Below are positions 31,635 through 33,167 of a stretch of DNA of 33,167 nucleotides, one piece after another. This DNA comes from Candidatus Martarchaeota archaeon (GTDB taxonomy: Archaea; Micrarchaeota; Micrarchaeia; Micrarchaeales; CABMGC01). Where the stretch lies: positions 1 through 33,167 of the forward strand of contig JAMCSX010000025.1 in the NCBI GenBank assembly GCA_023379055.1, in the 5' to 3' direction. Made by a program: the position numbers and the translations under genes. The notes below the pieces were generated by a model. The model saw only the letters and a list, made by a program, of their open reading frames with translations, had not been told where the DNA came from and made no database searches. Every line of letters begins with the position of its first letter. The stretch's first letter is position 1.

Positions 31635-32759
31635 TTGCCAGATGAATACAAAGTAGACGCATATTCTGTTGAAGGGAAGGTGGATTACGAAGATGCAGTG
31701 AAGAAATTCGGCATAAGCCTTATAGATGACGCGCTAAAGGCGCGCATAAAGAATGATGCCGGCGATGTTCATTTCATGATAAGGCGAGGCCTGTATTTCG
31801 CGCACAGGGACATGAACTTGCTGCTGGACAAGTACGAGAAGGGGGAGAAATTCTATGTTTATACCGGAATTGCACCTTCAGGAGGCATGACTGTTGCCCA
31901 TCTAGTACATTTCATTATGGCGCAATGGCTCCAGGAAAAATTCGGGGCAGATGTGATGATCCAGATCCCTGATGAGGAGAAGTTCCTTGCCAAGAAGAAC
32001 ACGAATCTTACACTTGGGTCCACACATGAACTCGCATACAAGGATGCCCTTGACATTGCAGCCCTGGGATTCAATCCAGACAAGACAAAAATATTCCTTA
32101 ACACCGAATATGCAAGCGTGCTATACAAACAGGCGGTGCGCGTCTCGAAGTACCTGACCTTCTCAATAATAAAGGACGCATTTGGGTTCGGCAATGATAC
32201 AAACATAGGCACCATATTCTATACGAGCATGCAGGCGGTTCCTGCCTTCCTTAAATCGGTAGAGGCCGGTAAGAACGTGCCATGCCTGGTACCTCTTGGG
32301 CTTGATCAGGACGTCCATTTCAGGGTTGCGAGGAATGCCATAGACAAGCTTGGGTACTATAAGCCTGCAATTATGCACTCAACTTTCATACCCTCATTAA
32401 AGGGAGGTCCAAAGATGTCAGCAAGTGACCCTGACAATGCGATATACCTTGATGACAGTCCCGAGACAGTCGAGAAGAAGGTGAACCGAGCAATAACTGG
32501 CCAGCAGTCTACCGCAGAGCTGCAGAAGAGGCTTGGCGGTGACCCTGACAAATGTGCAGTGTGCCAGTACAACAAGTATCTTTTCGAGCCGGATGACAAG
32601 AAGCTCGCGAAGATCATCGAGGGGGAGAGGAGAGGCACTATGAGAATCGGTGAACACAAAAAGGACCTAGCTGCAAAGATAAACAAATTCCTTGCAGAAC
32701 ATAGGAAAGAGAAGGATAGAATAAGGGACAGTATGGATTCGTTTATGCTTAGGGCGTAG
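31635..32759 (+). CDS. trpS: Tryptophanyl-tRNA synthetase
   Basis: 374 residues. The start is TTG at 31635, with AGGTGA 4 nt upstream. Class I features: a HIGH-equivalent region YTGIAPSGGMTVAHLVHF, in which the motif reads TVAH, and KMSAS in GPKMSASDPDNAIYL. TrpRS-specific blocks match archaeal and human TrpRS: VMIQIPDEEKFL, CLVPLGLDQDVHFRVARN, HSTFIPSLKG and LGGDPDKCAVCQYNKYLF. It charges tRNA-Trp. The first histidine of HIGH is replaced by threonine, as far as I can align it; the second is kept. The gene lies directly downstream of the divergent TnpB element, and the left end of another TnpB element begins 17 bp after its stop. Confidence 0.95.
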   Translation: MPDEYKVDAYSVEGKVDYEDAVKKFGISLIDDALKARIKNDAGDVHFMIRRGLYFAHRDMNLLLDKYEKGEKFYVYTGIAPSGGMTVAHLVHFIMAQWLQEKFGADVMIQIPDEEKFLAKKNTNLTLGSTHELAYKDALDIAALGFNPDKTKIFLNTEYASVLYKQAVRVSKYLTFSIIKDAFGFGNDTNIGTIFYTSMQAVPAFLKSVEAGKNVPCLVPLGLDQDVHFRVARNAIDKLGYYKPAIMHSTFIPSLKGGPKMSASDPDNAIYLDDSPETVEKKVNRAITGQQSTAELQKRLGGDPDKCAVCQYNKYLFEPDDKKLAKIIEGERRGTMRIGEHKKDLAAKINKFLAEHRKEKDRIRDSMDSFMLRA

Positions 32760-32776
32760 GCATTATTGTTTTTAAC

Positions 32777-33167
32777 ACTGTGAGCTGGAAATCCCACGCC
32801 ATTCATGGGCGGAATGAGAGCGAACCGCAGAAAAGTGTATAAAGATGGATAACGATATAAAGGTCATGGAACTGGCAAGAGCCTATAAATTCAGGATCTA
32901 TCCTGATGCCACAAGGCAGGCAGAGATAGATGAAAGGCTAGTCCTTGCACAACAGTTCTACAACAAGATTCTTGAGAAGTCAATCGCATCCTACCAGAAC
33001 GGAAAGACGAAAGTATCGATTGCACAGTTCAACAGGTTTGTCAAGGAGATAATCCAAGAAGACAAGAGATACCTGAAACTCTATTCGCAGACAAGATGCG
33101 AGATAGAATACAGGCTTATGAAGGCATATCAGAACTTCTTCAGGAGGCTCAAGGAAGGAAACAGAAA
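32777..33167 (+). mobile_element. TnpB element of the first family, running off the right edge
   Basis: The left end follows TTAAC (32772-32776). The hairpin CCCACGCC-ATTCAT-GGGCGGA and the block GAGAGCGAACCGCAGAAAAG are as in the 17065 copy. The element continues past the window end. Confidence 0.85.
32845..33167 (+). CDS. tnpB: TnpB, N-terminal part (runs off right edge)
   Basis: The ATG at 32845 and about 107 codons are near-identical to the intact 11048 gene, with scattered third-position and a few coding changes (for example SIAS for SVAS). The reading frame is open to the edge. The catalytic part is outside the window. It was not in the ORF track because it has no stop in view. Confidence 0.9.
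   Translation, partial: MDNDIKVMELARAYKFRIYPDATRQAEIDERLVLAQQFYNKILEKSIASYQNGKTKVSIAQFNRFVKEIIQEDKRYLKLYSQTRCEIEYRLMKAYQNFFRRLKEGNR

Noticed and set aside
31635-32759. Tyrosyl-tRNA synthetase identity, suggested by GIAPSG near the N-terminus
   Set aside because: KMSAS, LDQDVHFRVARN, HSTFIPSLKG and the C-terminal pattern match TrpRS, not TyrRS.
1-33167. CRISPR array
   Set aside because: No regularly spaced short direct repeats were found. Repeats present are IS ends, the 254-bp pair and the 30-bp tandem in tdk.

Overview
The window is archaeal chromosome. Diagnostic genes are a split RNA polymerase (rpoH, rpoB2/B'', rpoB1/B', rpoA1/A', rpoA2/A''), a family-B replicative DNA polymerase, an archaeal/eukaryotic-type TrpRS, a type II methionine aminopeptidase and SecY. 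Many genes have a TATA-like element about 26 bp before the start codon, as in leaderless archaeal transcripts, and the two intact tRNA genes (Arg-TCG, Gly-GCC) do not encode CCA. Compact spacing, a plasma-membrane-type P-type H+-ATPase and a DUF929 thiol protein suggest a small-genome acidophile, possibly a DPANN archaeon of the Micrarchaeota/ARMAN type. That taxonomic placement is inference.

Layout. 1-413 is the 5' end of a TnpB-only element running off the left edge. 470-2046 holds a membrane-anchored DUF929 thioredoxin-like protein and a small membrane protein with a Cys-Gly-Cys motif. 2129-4801 (-) encodes an 890-residue protein that I read as two metallophosphoesterase domains, the first catalytically degenerate, separated by a predicted coiled coil. 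4980-8294 is an ABC transporter neighbourhood: a free-standing AAA-associated C-terminal domain protein, a small ankyrin protein, a NitT/TauT-like ATPase and a duplicated permease. 8361-10835 is a two-gene unit, a V4R-like domain protein directly abutting secY.

10964-18751 is the plastic part. It holds a complete TnpB element, a HAD nucleotidase, a decayed TnpB, a thymidine kinase with an internal 30-bp tandem duplication, a truncated gene, a partial copy of rdgB plus the 3' end of tRNA-Arg, the P-type ATPase, a TnpB remnant interrupted at an IS200-type element, a 5'-truncated ORF, and then the intact rdgB and tRNA-Arg. A 254-bp direct repeat, 98-99% identical, brackets the ATPase/IS block and marks a recent rearrangement.

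18847-30206 is core information processing: an unknown 138-aa protein, polB and map on the plus strand, converging on the minus-strand operon rpoH-rpoB2-rpoB1-rpoA1-rpoA2 and then tRNA-Gly. 30300-31625 is a second, unrelated TnpB element inserted just upstream of trpS (31635-32759). Another copy of the first TnpB family runs off the right edge.

The strongest second-look items are the tandem metallophosphoesterase protein, the split-off ABC C-terminal domain, the V4R-secY coupling, the in-frame repeat in thymidine kinase, the rearrangement repeat, and a TnpB family present four times in 33 kb with a shared TTWAC motif at its left end.
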